DNA from: Gracilaria gracilis
Lineage: Eukaryota; Rhodophyta; Florideophyceae; Gracilariales; Gracilariaceae
Direction: 5' to 3'
DNA: 64,000 bases
Assembly (NCBI GenBank): GCA_030374805.1
Contig: JARGSG010000189.1
Location: 1,736,001-1,800,000 of the forward strand
Below, in pieces: positions 62,201-64,000 of the stretch. Positions within the stretch are counted from its first letter, which is position 1; the number at the start of each line of letters is the position of its first letter. The notes under the pieces are model-generated. The model worked only from the letters and a program-made list of their open reading frames with translations. It was not told the DNA's origin and did not search any database. A program made the translations under genes and the position numbers.

Positions 62201-64000
62201 CGTTTTGGTGGGACTGAACGATCTCGCCAGAGAGTGCCCGCTGAAGTGAAGGTCTTCAATCGGACAATAAGATGGAACGCGCGCAATGGAGTGAAGAGGT
62301 GGTTAGATGTTCCATTCTCGGTTCCAGAATGTATAAAATCTCCTCACAAAGTCACGTTTGAGCTTTTCCCGAGAAGAGTGAATCGGGAGGGAAGATTAAA
62401 AGTTGATGGTTTGTGTGCTATAGATGCCCTTGAACTCCATGCTGTGAGCAATATCAAGTTCACAGAGCGAAAGTTGCTCCATGAGAAAGCCAAGAGCGAG
62501 AATCAGCATGCGAGAAAAGAGAAGGAAGATGATATATACGAAGACCTTTGGAATATCGTGGCTAATATGAAGGATAGCAACCCCGCTAGGTTTTGCCTTC
62601 CAAAGGAAGAAATGACCGGTGAACAGAGTGCTCTTTTGACAGTCCTTAACAGTATAGAAAGGCAATCTTTTCTTTCTTCTTCACAAGCGGGCCTACTTTT
62701 GTCAGAGATGAACAACATGTGGTCGAAGGTCTTCCTGGGGCCCAAGCACTTTGATCAAACTTTCTTGGATTACATGGTTCAACCATGTTTAACACTCTAC
62801 CTTCCGGAACTCATGAAGCCGTATCCCACCACATTTGAAAACTCTAGTTCGGACGTGTTACAAGTGTTTTCAACTGGAGTGCGTTCTATGATGTCAAAAG
62901 ACGTTGCATCTTGCTACGACAATGGAATTATTCCTCATTTCATTTGCATCGAGAAAGCTCTCTTCATAGCAGCGACTCTGGCTCGGTCACTTTTTGCAAT
63001 GAGTGTAACGCTCTCTGAGATCACCGCAGAGAATTGGGCGAGCTCTTATGATAGAATAATGCCCAAAGCGGAGCATTTATTGTTACTTCTGAAAGGGTAT
63101 CTAGCAATGGGACGCAGTGGTAGGCTTTTGTGCCCATCATTGGAAAGCGTCGCTGTCAATGCTGTAGATGTATTTATGGCATTGAGCGTACGGAGTAGTA
63201 TCTCTGCTGATTATTCAGGGGCTCATGAGGCTACGAACGTTGTGGTTGAGATGTTGTGTTCGTTTGATCAGAGACTTCGGCTCTGTACTGCTCAAAGGCT
63301 GACGGAGCTTTTTGACTGCTTGAATTGCACTGCTTGGGTCTCATATACCCGGTTTGAATCAGTTCTCACCTTCGCTCTAGTTCGTTTGCTAAAGCCGGAG
63401 AAGGCAAGAACTGACGCAACGGATTGCCGCTCGAGTCAGGACGATGAAATCATAGGTTCCGATGAGGCTCAGCGCTGGGCATACCGTTGTGATAGTTGTA
63501 GTGAAGTATGTAATCAAGAGTGGTGGCATTGTGCGGACTGTGAAGATTTTGATCTATGTACCAAGTATTTACGAAGCTCTTTCCCGTGTGCTTCGGAGTC
63601 CCACAAGGAAACGCATATTCTATTGAAAGGGACGATGGAACAGGATGTGGATGGAGAAACATCAAACGGTACTGACAGTAAGGAAGGTGCTCCGGTTGGA
63701 GAACGGGCTCAGGGTATTCTGAGAACGATTGCCACAAAGATTTTGGAACAAGCTGTGGGAGAAGACAGTAGCAGCACTCACTAGCGGTATCTTGATGCCA
63801 CCGAAGCAATATCCCAGCTCCTGGGTCCTGGGAGCTACCTGCTCTCAAGGTCTGTCGATTGAAGGCGCTGTTCACTTCTTCTTTTCCGTCTTTGCTTCGT
63901 CAGTTGGCTGAATCTATTGGTAACTACTTTCATGGTGCGAAAATCGTAAGTGACGGTGTCATCCCGGTGACTCCTCAAAGCGCGGACATATTCATTCTGA
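56208..64000 (+). CDS. UBR4/BIG-like E3 ubiquitin ligase, partial at right edge
   Basis: Large multi-exon gene. The proposed exons are 56208-56291, 56363-56455, 56549-56660, 56701-56804, 56835-57565, 57620-about 58905, and about 58932-63784, then on past the edge. The ATG at 56208 is the first in a frame that is open further upstream, so the true start may be earlier. The product is alpha-solenoid-like at first. A UBR box follows at about 59929-60100 (CTYTSTGS, CYTC, CSTCARVCHRDC, FFCDCGAG), then beta-propeller-like sequence (MFHPSNSNILLVVGKEKVCV, about 60900). A ZZ zinc finger lies near the end at about 63487-63600 (YRCDSCSEVCNQEWWHCADC). This order is that of UBR4/BIG/Pushover, which recognises N-degrons. 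The C-terminal E3 module should lie downstream. The TAG at 63782-63784 is followed by coding-like sequence (LLRQLAESIGNYFHG, about 63888-63932), so another intron or a frameshift is near. Confidence 0.85.
56292..56362 (+). other. candidate intron 1, 71 nt, of UBR4-like gene
   Basis: GTAAGA...GGACAG. Splicing joins FLAELHF to DLRQAFTM in phase 0; unspliced, the upstream frame stops inside the interval. Confidence 0.75.
56456..56548 (+). other. candidate intron 2, 93 nt, of UBR4-like gene
   Basis: GTATGT...GTATAG, phase 0. It joins SFLDEPR to RPLLTLVM; unspliced, the frame ends at 56488. Confidence 0.75.
56661..56700 (+). other. candidate intron 3, 40 nt, of UBR4-like gene
   Basis: GTATGT...AACTAG, phase 1. 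It moves the reading from one frame to the next (GEGAGAS then DISRKPLDQ). Confidence 0.75.
56805..56834 (+). other. candidate intron 4, 30 nt, of UBR4-like gene
   Basis: GTGAGT...TTTCCCAG, phase 0. It removes an in-frame TAA (56817-56819) and joins EQDNSSE to AGRSFLGE. Confidence 0.65.
57566..57619 (+). other. candidate intron 5, 54 nt, of UBR4-like gene
   Basis: GTGTTT...CACGTAG, phase 2 (GG/A). It removes the in-frame TAA at 57579-57581. The donor is weaker than in introns 1-4. Confidence 0.55.
58906..58931 (+). other. frame-change point of UBR4-like gene (26-nt intron or indel)
   Basis: Coding evidence moves from one phase to another between about 58900 and 58935. GTCAAA...CTCAAG here would restore frame as a 26-nt intron (phase 1), but a plain indel or a longer intron starting near 58858 is equally possible. 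Confidence 0.35.

Overview
The window looks like nuclear DNA of a florideophyte-type red alga. Three things suggest this: a nuclear-style phycobilisome linker gene (39955-41169), mostly intronless genes, and long blocks of degraded, nested LTR retrotransposons. No rRNA, CRISPR array or operon-like gene cluster was seen. Assignment to a genus (Chondrus-like) is inference; no search could be run.

Layout. 0-3.4 kb: one hypothetical gene (838-1698, minus) and a cluster of eight ~70-bp hairpin repeats, some inside 127-bp units in direct and inverted order. 3.7-4.75 kb: a frameshifted acidic coiled-coil pseudogene. 5.0-19.6 kb: a nested retrotransposon block. Element A is a Ty3/Gypsy chromovirus remnant with integrase, chromodomain and an antisense ORF. 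Its 3' LTR (from 9882) was split by element B (10121-18970, 426-bp LTRs), and a solo LTR of the A type (12583-13428) later landed in B between gag and protease. Both elements carry related-looking antisense genes between pol and the 3' LTR. 19.6-21.4 kb: a Ty1/Copia pol remnant. 21.67-23.85 kb: a complete-looking pogo-type DNA transposon with terminal inverted repeats and an open transposase. 24.6-29.7 kb: two SINE-like copies, a hAT-like MITE and a kinesin gene. 30.3-37.9 kb: a CK1-type kinase, a secreted tandem Cys-rich protein and a MULE transposase with SWIM finger. 39.2-41.2 kb: a broken inositol-polyphosphate-kinase fragment directly followed by a 5'-incomplete phycobilisome linker gene. 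42.9-52.2 kb, all minus strand: a hypothetical protein, a bZIP factor, a secreted vWD/root-cap-like protein and a secreted three-domain protein (ABM + SRPBCC + SnoaL-like). 54.9-56.16 kb: a PIF/Harbinger transposase split by a -1 shift at A7. 56.2-64.0 kb: the 5' and middle part of a giant UBR-box/ZZ E3 ligase gene (UBR4/BIG type) with several very short candidate introns, running off the right edge.

The host genes do not form a pathway; they are independent transcription units separated by 0.5-2.7 kb of DNA. The most unusual items are the antisense accessory genes shared by two Gypsy families, the mini-introns of the UBR4-like gene, the three-fold secreted ABM/SRPBCC/SnoaL fusion, and the hairpin cluster at the left end. 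Starts were set at ATG codons; several long frames begin only at TTG or GTG and were trimmed to the first sensible ATG.
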